From NCBI RefSeq assembly GCF_004011155.1, contig NZ_RJWG01000003.1, positions 177,011-241,010 of the forward strand: a stretch of DNA of 64,000 nt, written 5' to 3'. Shown piece by piece: positions 38,302 to 48,958 of the stretch. How positions within the stretch are numbered: the stretch's first letter is position 1; each line of letters opens with the position of its first letter. The stretch is from Clostridium prolinivorans. GTDB lineage: Bacteria > Bacillota > Clostridia > Clostridiales > Clostridiaceae. The translations under genes were made by a program, and so were the position numbers. Below the pieces are notes generated by a model. It was not told the origin of the DNA and searched no databases. It saw only the letters and a list, made by a program, of their open reading frames with translations.

Positions 38302-39638
38302 AATTTATCGACTGGATAAGACCAGGAATTAGAGTTAAAAGATGGATTTTGCTTGGAGCCCTTGGAATTTTTTTAATAGCTTTTGGTCTTGTTGAATGGA
38401 TACAGCACAGATTTTATAGTGCATCTTATATTGCTTTTTATATTTTTCTTATAGTATTAGGTTCTTTTATACTTTATCTGGCTGTTTCACAAGGTATGCG
38501 TTCTTTTATATTTTTAATTAATAAAGGGTATATAAATGTGTCTATTGATTCAAAAAAACTTGAAAATTTAATATATGAAAAGAGACTTTTGGTTAAAGGA
38601 CCTAAAATAGTTGTAATTGGAGGAGGTACTGGCTTATCCACTATGCTTAGAGGATTAAAACATTACACTTCCAATATTACAGCTATAGTAACGGTGGCAG
38701 ATGATGGAGGAGGATCTGGAGATTTAAGAGAAGATTTAGGTATACTTCCTCCAGGAGATATAAGAAACTGTATATTAGCTTTAGCAGATACAGAACCTCT
38801 TATGGAAGAACTTCTTCAGTATAGGTTTAAAGGTGGAAGGCTTGAAAATCAAAGCTTTGGGAACCTTTTTCTGGCGGCTATGGATGGAATTTCTTCAAAT
38901 TTTGAGGAAGCTGTTCAGAAAATGAGTTCTGTACTTGCAGTAACAGGAAAAGTTTTGCCAGTTACATTAGACAATGTAATACTTAAAGCAAGGCTAAAGG
39001 ATGGCACTATAGCTGAAGGGGAGTCTAAAATAGGCAAAGAAGTACTTGAAAGAAACAGCCCTATTGATAGGGTTTTTTTAGAGCCTTCAAATGCAAGAGC
39101 GCTTAAAGAAGCTGTAAATGCAATAAAAGAGGCGGATGCTGTAATTTTAGGACCTGGAAGCCTTTATACTAGTGTTATACCAAATCTTTTAGTTGAAGAT
39201 ATTTCATCAGCTCTTAAAAAAACAAAGGCTATAAAAATATATGTAGCTAATATAATGACTCAACCTGGAGAAACTGATAATTATGGTGTTAAAGAACATC
39301 TTCAAGCTATATTTAAACATGCAGGCGGCGAAATAGTAGATTATGTAATAGCTAATAAAGGCAAAATTGAAAAATCTTTAGAAGAAAAATATTTAGAAGA
39401 AGGCTCAAAACTTGTAACTGTAGATGAAGAAGAAATTGAAAAGATGGGAGTTAATGTTATAGAAGGAAACTTTATTAAAGTTAAAAATGGATATGTAAGG
39501 CATGATTCTGAAAAGCTTGCATCAATACTTATTGAAACTATAATGGATAAAAAACTTTTATATGATAAGAAAAAAATAATAGAATATTTTTATTTATCAG
39601 AGAGACTTAAAGAAATAAAAGGAACAAAAATAAAATAA
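38298..39638 (+). CDS. yvcK: YvcK/CofD-like gluconeogenesis factor
   Basis: 446 residues. Two N-terminal membrane segments (about 15-35 and 42-65) precede the CofD-like domain: [57 protein letters not shown] and [15 protein letters not shown]. YvcK is a UDP-sugar-binding protein needed for cell-wall maintenance and growth on gluconeogenic carbon in Bacillus. The membrane segments are an extension not found in the Bacillus protein. The start overlaps the rapZ stop (ATGA). Confidence 0.94.
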   Translation: MKFIDWIRPGIRVKRWILLGALGIFLIAFGLVEWIQHRFYSASYIAFYIFLIVLGSFILYLAVSQGMRSFIFLINKGYINVSIDSKKLENLIYEKRLLVKGPKIVVIGGGTGLSTMLRGLKHYTSNITAIVTVADDGGGSGDLREDLGILPPGDIRNCILALADTEPLMEELLQYRFKGGRLENQSFGNLFLAAMDGISSNFEEAVQKMSSVLAVTGKVLPVTLDNVILKARLKDGTIAEGESKIGKEVLERNSPIDRVFLEPSNARALKEAVNAIKEADAVILGPGSLYTSVIPNLLVEDISSALKKTKAIKIYVANIMTQPGETDNYGVKEHLQAIFKHAGGEIVDYVIANKGKIEKSLEEKYLEEGSKLVTVDEEEIEKMGVNVIEGNFIKVKNGYVRHDSEKLASILIETIMDKKLLYDKKKIIEYFYLSERLKEIKGTKIK

Positions 39639-39657
39639 AAACTGAGGAGGAAACTAT

Positions 39658-40617
39658 ATGTCATTTTCGGCCAAAGTTAAAGGTGAAATTTGTAGAATAG
39701 ATGAATTAACAAAAGAAGAAATTAAGGCCGAGCTTGCAGCTATAATGAAGGTTAGCGGAACCTTATCTTTAGGTTCTAATAAACAGCTTAGCTTTAGAAT
39801 TACAACAGAAAATCCTTCTATTGCAAGAAGAATATTTAAAATGTTTAAAAAATATTTTAATATTCACAGTAAACTTTTTGTAAAAAAAAGTAATTCTTTT
39901 AAAAGAACTAATATATATATGGTTGTTATAACTGAGGAAATGGGTGTTAGAGATTTACTAAAAGAAATGGGAGTACTTAATATTAATGGAATAGAAGGAG
40001 TTATATCTTTAGATTACAATATTCCTAAAGAACTTATAAAAACAGAAGAATGCAAGCGTGCCTATATTAGAGGATCTTTTTTAGGAGGAGGAAGCATAAG
40101 CAATCCTGAAAAAGCTTATCATCTTGAGTTCGTAACACACAATAGTGATTATGCAAAAGAACTAAGTATGCTTATAAATTCTTTTTCTCTTTCTTCTAAA
40201 GTTATACAAAGAAAAGGAAGTTATATAGTTTATATAAAAGAAGGAGAACAGATAATTGATCTTTTAAATATAATAGGTGCACACTCTTCTCTTTTAGAAC
40301 TTGAAAATATAAGAATTATGAAAGAAATGAGAAATAATGTCAATAGACTTGTAAATTGTGAAACTGCAAATTTAAGTAAAACTGTAAATGCTGCAGTAAG
40401 GCAGGTTGAAAGTATTAAACTTATACAAAAAACAATAGGACTTCAAAGACTTCCTAAAAATTTAAGAGATATTGCTAAATTAAGACTTTTATATCCAGAT
40501 GAATCGTTAAAAGAGCTTGGAGAACTTTTGGATCCCCCAGTTGGGAAGTCAGGGGTAAACCATAGATTAAGGAAAATTGAAAAAATTGCACAAGAGCTTA
40601 GAGGAGAGGAGTATTAA
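39658..40617 (+). CDS. whiA: WhiA, LAGLIDADG-like/HTH regulator
   Basis: 319 residues. The N-terminal half is a degenerate LAGLIDADG homing-endonuclease fold (FSAKVKGEICR, YIRGSFLGGGSISNPEKAYHLEF), and the C-terminal half has a helix-turn-helix (LRDIAKLRLLYPDESLKELGELL, VGKSGVNHRLRKIEKIA). In Streptomyces WhiA controls sporulation; in Bacillus it affects cell division and chromosome segregation. The ATG follows GAGGAGG. It is third in rapZ-yvcK-whiA. Confidence 0.96.
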   Translation: MSFSAKVKGEICRIDELTKEEIKAELAAIMKVSGTLSLGSNKQLSFRITTENPSIARRIFKMFKKYFNIHSKLFVKKSNSFKRTNIYMVVITEEMGVRDLLKEMGVLNINGIEGVISLDYNIPKELIKTEECKRAYIRGSFLGGGSISNPEKAYHLEFVTHNSDYAKELSMLINSFSLSSKVIQRKGSYIVYIKEGEQIIDLLNIIGAHSSLLELENIRIMKEMRNNVNRLVNCETANLSKTVNAAVRQVESIKLIQKTIGLQRLPKNLRDIAKLRLLYPDESLKELGELLDPPVGKSGVNHRLRKIEKIAQELRGEEY

Positions 40618-40623
40618 TTTATT

Positions 40624-41931
40624 ATGTCAAAACATGAAGATATTATAAAGTATATATTATCTTTAGATGTTGGTACTAAAATTTCTGTAAGAAGTATAGC
40701 AAATGAATTATCAGTAAGTGATGGTACTGCATATAGAGCGATAAAAGATTGTGATGCAATGGGTATTGTAACAACTATACCAAGGGTTGGAACTGTAAGG
40801 GTTGAAAAGGTAGAAAAAAAAAGTATAGAAGCTTTAACTTTCGGGGAAGTTGTTAATATAGTTGATGGTACTATTCTTGGTGGTAAAGATGGAGTTCATA
40901 AAATTTTAACTAAATTCATAATAGGTGCTATGACTACAGATGCTATTTTAAAATATATTACTCCAAATTGTCTTGTAATTGTAGGTAATAGAGAAGAAGT
41001 TCAAAGACTAGCTCTTTTAAATAATTGTGCAGTACTTATAACAGGAGGTTTTACCTGCAGTGATGAAATTAAAAATATTGCTAACGAAAAACAACTTCCT
41101 ATAATTTCATCAAGCTATGATACTTTTACTACAGCAAGCATGATAAATAAAGCTATGTCTGAAAATCTTATAAAAAAGGATATAATATTGGTTGAGGACA
41201 TAATGATAACAGAGCCAGTATTTTTAAGGGATACTGATATAGTAGCTCATTGGAAGGGGCTTATGATTGAAACAAAACATGAACGTTATCCAGTTGTAGA
41301 TAGTGAAATGAAAGTAGTTGGGATAGTTACTTTAAAAGATATGTCTATTGAAAATATAGATGATGATGAGCCTATAAGTAAGTTTATGACTAAAAATATT
41401 ATAACAGTAACGCCTAAAACTACAGCGGCTTATGCTGCACATATAATGGGCTGGGAAGGCATTGAGATGTGTCCTGTAGTTAATGGGAGAAAGCTTATAG
41501 GAATTGTAAGCAGGCATGATGTTATAAAGGCTCTTCAGTATATGTCGCGGCAGCCGCAAGTTGGAGAAACTATTGAAGATTTAATACTTAAAAATTTTGA
41601 ATTTGATGATAAAGGAGATAAAATGCATTTTTGGGGAAAGATTATACCCGAAATGCTTGATTCAGTCGGCACAGCATCTTGGAGTGCTCTTAATATGATG
41701 CTTTCTACTATGGGAATTATGACTCTTAGGCAGAGAAATAATATAAATATATCTGTAGATAGTATTTCTACATATTTTATGAAACCTGTTCAAATAGATA
41801 GTCAAATTGATATACTTACAGAAATTATAGATATGGGTAGAAATTTTTGCAAAGTTGAAGTAACTATGGTTGATACTAAGAAAGAACTTATAGGTAAAGC
41901 ACTTATTTCAGCTAAAATTATGAAAAAATAA
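40624..41931 (+). CDS. YtoI-like regulator: HTH, DRTGG, two CBS and hotdog domains
   Basis: 435 residues. An N-terminal winged helix (about 15-60, VRSIANELSVSDGTAYRAIKD) is followed by a DRTGG domain (about 70-180), a CBS pair (about 190-310, KHERYPVVDSEMKVVGIVTL and CPVVNGRKLIGIVSRHDV) and a thioesterase-type hotdog fold at the C-terminus (WSALNMMLST to the end). This domain order matches Bacillus YtoI, also encoded near dnaE. CBS pairs usually bind adenine nucleotides, so it may couple gene expression to nucleotide or acyl-CoA state. Target genes are unknown. It starts 6 bp after whiA. Confidence 0.88.
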   Translation: MSKHEDIIKYILSLDVGTKISVRSIANELSVSDGTAYRAIKDCDAMGIVTTIPRVGTVRVEKVEKKSIEALTFGEVVNIVDGTILGGKDGVHKILTKFIIGAMTTDAILKYITPNCLVIVGNREEVQRLALLNNCAVLITGGFTCSDEIKNIANEKQLPIISSSYDTFTTASMINKAMSENLIKKDIILVEDIMITEPVFLRDTDIVAHWKGLMIETKHERYPVVDSEMKVVGIVTLKDMSIENIDDDEPISKFMTKNIITVTPKTTAAYAAHIMGWEGIEMCPVVNGRKLIGIVSRHDVIKALQYMSRQPQVGETIEDLILKNFEFDDKGDKMHFWGKIIPEMLDSVGTASWSALNMMLSTMGIMTLRQRNNINISVDSISTYFMKPVQIDSQIDILTEIIDMGRNFCKVEVTMVDTKKELIGKALISAKIMKK

Positions 41932-41976
41932 ATTATTTCATTTTATTTAAAAATCTATTTAGAAAGGGGCGAAACT

Positions 41977-44900
41977 TTGAAAGAAAAATTTGATAGAGAT
42001 TTTGTTCATTTACATGTACACACAGAATACAGTCTTTTAGATGGTTCAGGGAAAATACCTGATTTAATTGCCCGGGCAAAGGAACTTGGAATGAAAAGCA
42101 TAGCTATAACAGATCATGGAGCGATGTATGGCTGTGTTGATTTTTATAAAGCAGCAAAAGAGCAAGGAATAAAGCCTATAATTGGATGCGAAATATATGT
42201 AGCTTCAAAATCTATGTATGATAAAAGCAGTAATAAAGGGAACAATACTTATCATTTAGTTCTTCTTGTAAAAAATGAAATAGGATATAAAAATTTAATG
42301 AAAATAGTTTCAAAAGCCTCTATAGATGGATTTTACTATAAGCCTAGGGTTGATCATGATTATTTAAAAAAGCATAGTGAAGGAATAATTGCATCTAGTG
42401 CCTGTCTTGGAGGTGAAGTTCAGTCAGCTCTTTTAAACGGTAATAGAAAAAAAGCAGAAGAAATAGCACTTTTATATAAAGATATATTTAAAGATGGATT
42501 TTATTTAGAGCTTCAAAATCATGGAATAAAAGAACAACTTGCAGTAAATGAAGAACTTATAAAATTATCTAAAGAATTAAATATTCCATTAATATGCACT
42601 AATGATGTTCACTATATAAATAAAGAAGATGCAAAGGCACACGATATTTTGCTTTGTATTCAAACTGGAAAGACAGTAGATGAAGAAAATAGAATGAGAT
42701 ATCCTACAGATGAGTTCTATTTAAAATCCCCTGAGGAAATGTATGAAATATTTTCTTATATACCTGAAGCATTAGAAAATACAGTTAAAATAGCAGAACA
42801 ATGTAATTTTGATTATGAGTTTCATGTTTCTAAATTACCTAAATTCCCTCTGCCAAGTGGTTTAAATGCTTATGACTATCTTAGAGAAAATTGCTACAAA
42901 GGATTAAAAGAAAGATATAAAACAATAAGCAAAGAACTTACAGATAGGCTTGAATATGAACTTGAAGTAATAAAAAGTATGGGTTATGTAGATTATTTTC
43001 TTATAGTTTGGGATTTTATAAGATTTGCAAGAGAAAATCAAATACCAGTTGGCGCAGGGAGAGGATCAGCAGCAGGCTCTTTAGTTGCATACACTTTAGG
43101 AATAACTAAAATAGATCCACTTAAATATGGATTAATATTTGAACGTTTTTTAAATCCAGATAGAGTGTCCATGCCAGATATTGATTCTGATTTTTGTTAT
43201 GAACGTCGTCAGGAAGTTATTGATTATGTTGTAGAAAAATATGGAGTAAATAATGTATCTCAAATAATAACTTTTGGAACAATGGCGGCTAGAGCCTGCA
43301 TAAGAGATGTTGGAAGAGCTATGAATTATTCTTATGCAGAAGTAGATAAAATTGCAAAAATGATTCCGTCTATGCTTGGAATAACTATAGATAAAGCTCT
43401 TGAAATAAATCCAGAGCTTAAAAGTGCTTATAAAAATGATGATAGAGTAAAAGAACTTATAGATGTTGCAAGAGCTTTAGAAGGTCTTCCAAGACATTCA
43501 GGTACTCATGCTGCAGGTGTTGTTATAGCTTCTGAGCCTTTAGTTAATTATGTTCCAATGCAAAAGAATGATGGTAATATAGTAACTCAGTTTCCTATGG
43601 GTACTTTAGAAGAACTTGGTCTTTTAAAGATGGATTTTCTTGGCCTTCGTACACTTACAGTAATGAGAGATGCTGTAGATATGATTAAAAAAGGGCGAGG
43701 CATAGATATAGATTTAGATAAAATTGATTTTAATGACAAAGAAGTATATAAAATGATTGGAGACGGAAAAACTGTAGGGGTATTTCAATTAGAATCTCCA
43801 GGCATGACTTCATTTATGAAAGAATTAAAGCCAGATAATCTTGAAGATATTATAGCAGGGATAAGCCTTTATAGACCAGGTCCTATGTCTGAGATACCTA
43901 GATATATAGAAGGAAAAAGGAATCCAGAAAAAACTCACTATGAAACACCTGAACTTGAATCTATTCTTAACGTAACATATGGAGTAATGGTATATCAAGA
44001 GCAGGTTATGGAGATAGTTAGAAAACTTGCAGGATATTCTATGGGACGTGCAGATTTAGTACGTCGTGCTATGTCAAAGAAAAAACACAAAGTTATGGAG
44101 CAGGAAAGACATAATTTTATATATGGTATTGTAGATGAAAATGGGAATGTAGAAGTACCAGGTTGTGTTAGAAATGGCATAAGTGAAGAAATAGCTAATA
44201 AAATATTTGATCAAATGATGGATTTTGCATCTTATGCTTTTAATAAATCTCATGCTGCAGCTTATGCTGTATTAAGTTTTCAGACAGCCTACCTTATGTA
44301 TTATTATCCTACAGAATATATTGCAGCAATGTTAAACAGTGTTATGGGGATTAATGAAAAGATAGCTTTTTATATACGTTTTGCAAATGAACTTGGAATT
44401 GAAGTACTTCCACCAGATATAAATGAAAGTTTTGCTAAATTTACAGTTAAAGATGGAAAAATACGTTTTGGTATGGCATCAATTAAAAATGTAGGTATAA
44501 ACGCGATTGAAAGTATAGTAAAATCTAGAGAAGAAAAAGGAAAGTTTAAAAATTTAAATGATTTTTATAATAAAATAGATATATCTGTTATAAATAAAAG
44601 AGTTATTGAAAGTCTTATAAAAGCTGGTGCATTTGATAGTTTTAAAGTATTTAGATCACAGATGTTAGCTGTTTATGAAAAATTTTTAGATAGTGCAAAC
44701 AATGATAGAAAAAGGAATATACAAGGGCAGATTAGTTTATTTAATGATTTTAATACAGATCTTAGTAATTTTGAAATTAAATATCCTAATATAAAAGAAT
44801 TTGATAAAAAATATATTTTAGCTATGGAAAAAGAAATGACAGGAATATATTTATCTGGCCATCCTCTTGAAGAGTACGAAGAAACTTTAAAACTTCAAAC

Positions 44901-45465
44901 TAATACAAGGATATCTGATATAATAGTAAATGAAAGCCTTGAAGAAGGAAATTTAGAGGAAACATCTAAAATAAAAGATGGTGATAAAGTTATAATAGGC
45001 GGGTTAATATCAGAAGTAAATAAAAAAATTACTAGAAATAATGATATGATGGCTTTTATAAAACTTGAAGATATGTATGGGGATATAGAAGTTATAATAT
45101 TTCCAAAAACTTTTCAAAATTATAAAAATATTATTTTGGAAGATAATGTTGTAATTATAACTGGGAGAATAAGTATTAAAGAAGAAGAGCAGCCTAAAAT
45201 ACTTTGTGAAAGCATAGAACCTTTAATAAAGATTAATAATGAAAAAGTATATATTTTAATAGAAGAAGAAAAACTAAGGAAGGAAGCTTTTAAAAAAATA
45301 AAAGAAAAACTTCTTCAAAATAAAGGGAATCAGCCTGTTTATATTTGTACCAAAAAGGAAAGAAAAAAATTTAGGCTTGATAGAGAATTTTGGGTAAAAC
45401 CTAACGAAGAAATAATATCTTTTTTAAAAGATGAATTTGGAGAAAACAATGTAAAGGTGCAGTAA
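41977..45465 (+). CDS. dnaE: DNA polymerase III alpha subunit (DnaE)
   Basis: 1162 residues. N-terminal PHP domain (HLHVHTEYSLLDG, ITDHGAMYG), C-family polymerase core with the catalytic aspartates in GRGSAAGSLVAYTLG and MPDIDSDFCYERR, a helix-hairpin-helix region and a C-terminal OB fold (KVIIGGLISEVNKKITRNNDMMAFIKLED). In Firmicutes DnaE works beside PolC, mainly extending primers on the lagging strand. The start is a TTG at 41977 after AAAGGGGCG. A separate promoter region, not resolved, precedes the next gene pfkA. Confidence 0.98.
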   Translation: MKEKFDRDFVHLHVHTEYSLLDGSGKIPDLIARAKELGMKSIAITDHGAMYGCVDFYKAAKEQGIKPIIGCEIYVASKSMYDKSSNKGNNTYHLVLLVKNEIGYKNLMKIVSKASIDGFYYKPRVDHDYLKKHSEGIIASSACLGGEVQSALLNGNRKKAEEIALLYKDIFKDGFYLELQNHGIKEQLAVNEELIKLSKELNIPLICTNDVHYINKEDAKAHDILLCIQTGKTVDEENRMRYPTDEFYLKSPEEMYEIFSYIPEALENTVKIAEQCNFDYEFHVSKLPKFPLPSGLNAYDYLRENCYKGLKERYKTISKELTDRLEYELEVIKSMGYVDYFLIVWDFIRFARENQIPVGAGRGSAAGSLVAYTLGITKIDPLKYGLIFERFLNPDRVSMPDIDSDFCYERRQEVIDYVVEKYGVNNVSQIITFGTMAARACIRDVGRAMNYSYAEVDKIAKMIPSMLGITIDKALEINPELKSAYKNDDRVKELIDVARALEGLPRHSGTHAAGVVIASEPLVNYVPMQKNDGNIVTQFPMGTLEELGLLKMDFLGLRTLTVMRDAVDMIKKGRGIDIDLDKIDFNDKEVYKMIGDGKTVGVFQLESPGMTSFMKELKPDNLEDIIAGISLYRPGPMSEIPRYIEGKRNPEKTHYETPELESILNVTYGVMVYQEQVMEIVRKLAGYSMGRADLVRRAMSKKKHKVMEQERHNFIYGIVDENGNVEVPGCVRNGISEEIANKIFDQMMDFASYAFNKSHAAAYAVLSFQTAYLMYYYPTEYIAAMLNSVMGINEKIAFYIRFANELGIEVLPPDINESFAKFTVKDGKIRFGMASIKNVGINAIESIVKSREEKGKFKNLNDFYNKIDISVINKRVIESLIKAGAFDSFKVFRSQMLAVYEKFLDSANNDRKRNIQGQISLFNDFNTDLSNFEIKYPNIKEFDKKYILAMEKEMTGIYLSGHPLEEYEETLKLQTNTRISDIIVNESLEEGNLEETSKIKDGDKVIIGGLISEVNKKITRNNDMMAFIKLEDMYGDIEVIIFPKTFQNYKNIILEDNVVIITGRISIKEEEQPKILCESIEPLIKINNEKVYILIEEEKLRKEAFKKIKEKLLQNKGNQPVYICTKKERKKFRLDREFWVKPNEEIISFLKDEFGENNVKVQ

Positions 45466-45659
45466 GACAAAGATATGACAAATATATATTAAAATTTTAT
45501 ACAAAAAATATTGTAAAATTGTAACTTAACTTATTTACTTATATTATATTGTATATTGCATATTTCGTCATATTAAGCTAAAATTAGATTGATAATTGTA
45601 AGTTTGCAGCATATGTAGTACAAAATTATATCTATGCGGACTATATGAGGAGGGAAATT

Positions 45660-46619
45660 ATGAAAACAATCGCCATATTAACTAGCGGAGGAGATGCTCC
45701 TGGAATGAATGCTGCTATAAGAGCAGTTGTTAGAGCAGGATTGGATAAAGGCCTTAAAGTAATGGGAATTCAAAGAGGATATAGCGGCCTTTTAAACGGA
45801 GAAATTTTTGAAATGAACAGAAACAGTGTATCTGATATAATTCATAAAGGTGGAACTATATTAAAAACAGCCAGATGTGATGAATTTAAAAAAGAAGAAG
45901 TAAGAAAAAAGGCTGCTCAAATATTAAAAATTTTTGGAATAGATGGACTTGTTGTAATAGGAGGAGACGGTTCATTTACTGGAGCAAAGCTTTTATCTGA
46001 TTTGGGAGTTAAAACTGTAGGAATTCCTGGAACTATAGATAATGATCTTCCATATACAGATTATACTATTGGTTTTGATACTGCTTTAAACACAGTTTTA
46101 GATGCTATAAATAAACTTAGAGATACATCAACTTCACATGAAAGAATAAGTATTGTTGAAGTTATGGGAAGAAATTGCGGAGATATTGCACTACATGCTG
46201 GGCTTGCAGGTGGAGCAGAAAGCATAATTGTTCCTGAAAAGGGATATGATTTAGATGAAATCTGTAAAGTAATACTTGATGGAAAGCAAAAAGGAAAGCT
46301 TCATAATCTAATAATACTTGCAGAAGGAGTAGGTGGAGCTAACGAGCTTGCAGAAAAGGTTGAAAATATAACAGGCATTGAGACAAGAGCTACAATACTT
46401 GGTCATATACAAAGAGGTGGAAGTCCATCCGCTTTTGATAGAATACTAGCTTCAAAGATGGGTGCTAGAGCTGTAGAACTTTTAGTAGAAGGTAAAACTG
46501 CAAGAGTAATTGGAGTAAGAGGCAATGAGATTATTGATTTAGATACTACTGAAGCTCTTGCTATACCAAGAAAGTTTGATGAAAAAACTTTTGAAATAGC
46601 AAAAACTCTATCATATTAA
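45660..46619 (+). CDS. pfkA: 6-phosphofructokinase
   Basis: 319 residues, ATP-dependent phosphorylation of fructose-6-phosphate. [16 protein letters not shown] and GGDGSFTGA are ATP-binding, [10 protein letters not shown] holds the catalytic aspartate, and [14 protein letters not shown] carries substrate-binding residues. The GGD pattern after the glycine-rich motif marks the ATP-dependent, allosteric type. The start is the ATG at 45660 after AGGAGGG; the ATG at 45645 overlaps that site. pyk follows 21 bp downstream, the common Firmicute pfkA-pyk operon. Confidence 0.97.
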   Translation: MKTIAILTSGGDAPGMNAAIRAVVRAGLDKGLKVMGIQRGYSGLLNGEIFEMNRNSVSDIIHKGGTILKTARCDEFKKEEVRKKAAQILKIFGIDGLVVIGGDGSFTGAKLLSDLGVKTVGIPGTIDNDLPYTDYTIGFDTALNTVLDAINKLRDTSTSHERISIVEVMGRNCGDIALHAGLAGGAESIIVPEKGYDLDEICKVILDGKQKGKLHNLIILAEGVGGANELAEKVENITGIETRATILGHIQRGGSPSAFDRILASKMGARAVELLVEGKTARVIGVRGNEIIDLDTTEALAIPRKFDEKTFEIAKTLSY

Positions 46620-46640
46620 TACATATAAGGGGAAATTATT

Positions 46641-48398
46641 ATGAGAAAGACAAAAATAATCTGTACGGTAGGTCCAGCAAGTGAAAGCGAAGAAACAATT
46701 TCTAAATTAATAGAAGCAGGGATGAATGCTTCAAGACATAATTTTTCTCACGGAGATCATGAAGAGCATAAAAGAAGAATTGAAACTGTTAAAGCATTAA
46801 GGGCAAAATATAATAGACCTATAGCTATAATACTTGATACTAAAGGTCCTGAAATTAGAACTGGTAAGTTTGAAGGAGGAAGTGCAGAACTAAAAGAAGG
46901 AGATGACTTTACTGTAATATGTGGTGAAGATATTTTAGGTAATAGTCATATGTGTTCTGTAACTTATAAAGACTTATGCAAAGATGTAAAGATAGGAGAT
47001 TCTATTCTTATAGCAGATGGTCTTGCAGGACTTGAAGTACAATCTATTGAAGGTAATAGAATATATTGCAAAGTAAAAAATAATAGTGTTATAGGAAATA
47101 ATAAAAATGTTAATGTACCTGGAGTTGTTACAAATCTACCACCTGTAACTGAAAAAGATATAGAAGATTTAAAATTTGGTATTGAAGTAGGGGTAGATAT
47201 AGTTGCAGCTTCATTTATAAGAAAAGCTTCAGATGTACTTACAATAAGAAAGGTTCTCCAAGAAAATGGAGGAGAGGATGTTTTAATTTTTTCAAAGATA
47301 GAAAACCATGAAGGTGTAAATAATATAGATGAAATAATTAAGTTTTCAGATGGTATAATGGTAGCAAGAGGAGATCTTGGAGTTGAAATACCTACTGAAG
47401 ATGTTCCAGTAGTTCAAAAGATGATAATAGAAAAGTGTAACATAGCAGGAAAACCTGTTATAACTGCTACTCAAATGCTTGACTCTATGATTAAAAATCC
47501 AAGACCTACAAGAGCAGAAGCATCAGATGTTGCTAATGCTATATTTGATGGTACTGATGCTATAATGTTAAGCGGAGAAACAGCAAATGGTAAATATCCT
47601 GTTGAAACAGTTATAACTATGTCTAAAATAGCTGAAAGAGCTGAAAAAGCACTTAATTATGAAGAAAAATTAAAGAAAAGAAGAAGAAATCATATACCAA
47701 ATGTACCAAATGCTATAAGTTTAGCAACTTGCAATACTGCTATGGATTTAAAAGCTTCAGCTATAATAACTGCAACTCAAAGCGGGCATACTGCAAAGAT
47801 AGTTTCAAATTACAGACCAGAATGCCCAATAATAGCTGTTACACCATATTGGAAAGTAGCAAGAAAGCTTGCACTTAATTGGGGAGTATTCCCAATAGTT
47901 TCTGAAAAGATGGAATCTACAGATGAAGTTATTGAAAAATCAGTTAATATAGCTCAAAATGCTGGATATGTAAAAAATGGAGATCTTGTTGTTATTGCAG
48001 CAGGAATACCTGTAAATTACATTGGAACTACAAATATGATGAAAGTACATGTTGTTGGAGATATATTGGTTCAAGGTAAGGCTTTAGGTTCAACTCATGG
48101 ATACGGAACAGCAAATGTAGTTGAAAACTTAAAAGAAGCTGAAGAAAATATCCAAGATGGAGATATTCTTGTTGTAAAACATCTTACTGAAGATTATGTG
48201 GAATTATTAGATAAAGTTTCAGGAATAGTAACAGAAGAAAAGGAAGTTTCATCAGATATATCAATCAAATGTATAGCTAGAGAGATACCTCTTATATATA
48301 ATGCAGTTGGAGCAGCTGATATTATAAAAACAGGTTCATTTATTACTCTAGATATAAGAAGAGGAATTGTATACAGCGGAAAAGTAAATTTAGTATAA
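46641..48398 (+). CDS. pyk: pyruvate kinase with C-terminal PEP-utilising extra domain
   Basis: 585 residues. The core (about 1-470) has TKIICTVGPASES, DTKGPEIRTG, ISKIE-type catalytic residues in FSKIENHEGV, MVARGDLGVEIP and MLDSMIKNPRPTRAE. The last ~110 residues (GSTHGYGTANVVENLKEA to the end) are the extra C-terminal domain homologous to the PEP-utilising mobile domain, as in Bacillus and Clostridium. It converts PEP and ADP to pyruvate and ATP, the last glycolytic step. A strong terminator follows. Confidence 0.97.
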   Translation: MRKTKIICTVGPASESEETISKLIEAGMNASRHNFSHGDHEEHKRRIETVKALRAKYNRPIAIILDTKGPEIRTGKFEGGSAELKEGDDFTVICGEDILGNSHMCSVTYKDLCKDVKIGDSILIADGLAGLEVQSIEGNRIYCKVKNNSVIGNNKNVNVPGVVTNLPPVTEKDIEDLKFGIEVGVDIVAASFIRKASDVLTIRKVLQENGGEDVLIFSKIENHEGVNNIDEIIKFSDGIMVARGDLGVEIPTEDVPVVQKMIIEKCNIAGKPVITATQMLDSMIKNPRPTRAEASDVANAIFDGTDAIMLSGETANGKYPVETVITMSKIAERAEKALNYEEKLKKRRRNHIPNVPNAISLATCNTAMDLKASAIITATQSGHTAKIVSNYRPECPIIAVTPYWKVARKLALNWGVFPIVSEKMESTDEVIEKSVNIAQNAGYVKNGDLVVIAAGIPVNYIGTTNMMKVHVVGDILVQGKALGSTHGYGTANVVENLKEAEENIQDGDILVVKHLTEDYVELLDKVSGIVTEEKEVSSDISIKCIAREIPLIYNAVGAADIIKTGSFITLDIRRGIVYSGKVNLV

Positions 48399-48420
48399 TT
48401 AAATTTATTTAAAAATTTTT

Positions 48421-48477
48421 TATAATAAAAGGTATGCTTATAAATTATTTAAGCATACCTTTTATTATACATTTTTT
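48421..48477 (+). terminator. strong rho-independent terminator after pyk
   Basis: A perfect 20-bp stem (48421-48440 with 48450-48469), nine-base loop and T6 tail. Confidence 0.93.
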
Positions 48478-48565
48478 AAAGTTATAATTAGTGTTACCGT
48501 CATTTTTAAAATAAAAATAGTTAAATTATATATTAAATTGAATAAAATAATTTATAAAAAAACTA

Positions 48566-48594
48566 TTGACTGAATATACAAAATAATATAAAAT
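48566..48594 (+). promoter_or_regulatory. trp operon promoter
   Basis: TTGACT (48566-48571), 17 bases, TAAAAT (48589-48594), immediately upstream of the T-box leader. Confidence 0.75.
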
Positions 48595-48815
48595 TAATTT
48601 AACATCAATGATCAGAAAGAGTAAATACAGAAATTTAGTCTTAGCGAGTCTGGGATGGTGCAAGCCGGATACTGTAGTCTGTATTGAATGGGTCTGTGAG
48701 ATGAAGTGCGAATTTATAGTAGCATTTTCCGGGAGTCTTCCGTTAAAAGGACAGGGTATCGATTAATTCTGTACCTGATAAAGATAAATTTCCATTTAGG
48801 TGGCATAGCGAGTAC

Positions 48816-48851
48816 AACATCTCGCCCTATGTGAGGGCTAGGTGTTTTTTT
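48816..48851 (+). terminator. T-box terminator 1
   Basis: A 13-base arm 48816-48828 pairs with 48834-48846 with a single mismatch, then T7. Its 5' arm contains CTCGC, which can instead pair with GCGAG of the first T-box. Confidence 0.85.
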
Positions 48852-48918
48852 ATTTACTTTAAAATTTATGTAAGCTTTGCTATTATTAAATTGGAAATTT
48901 AATATGGGTGGCACCACG

Positions 48919-48958
48919 AGTCACTTCGTCCCATAACTTAGACGAAGTGGCTTTTTTT
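48919..48958 (+). terminator. T-box terminator 2
   Basis: GTCACTTCGTC (48920-48930) pairs with GACGAAGTGGC (48941-48951), ending in T7, 26 bases ahead of trpE. Confidence 0.88.

Noticed and set aside
48714..48917. Minus-strand 67-codon frame within the T-box leader
   Set aside because: The sequence is explained by the T-box RNA structure; no ribosome binding site.
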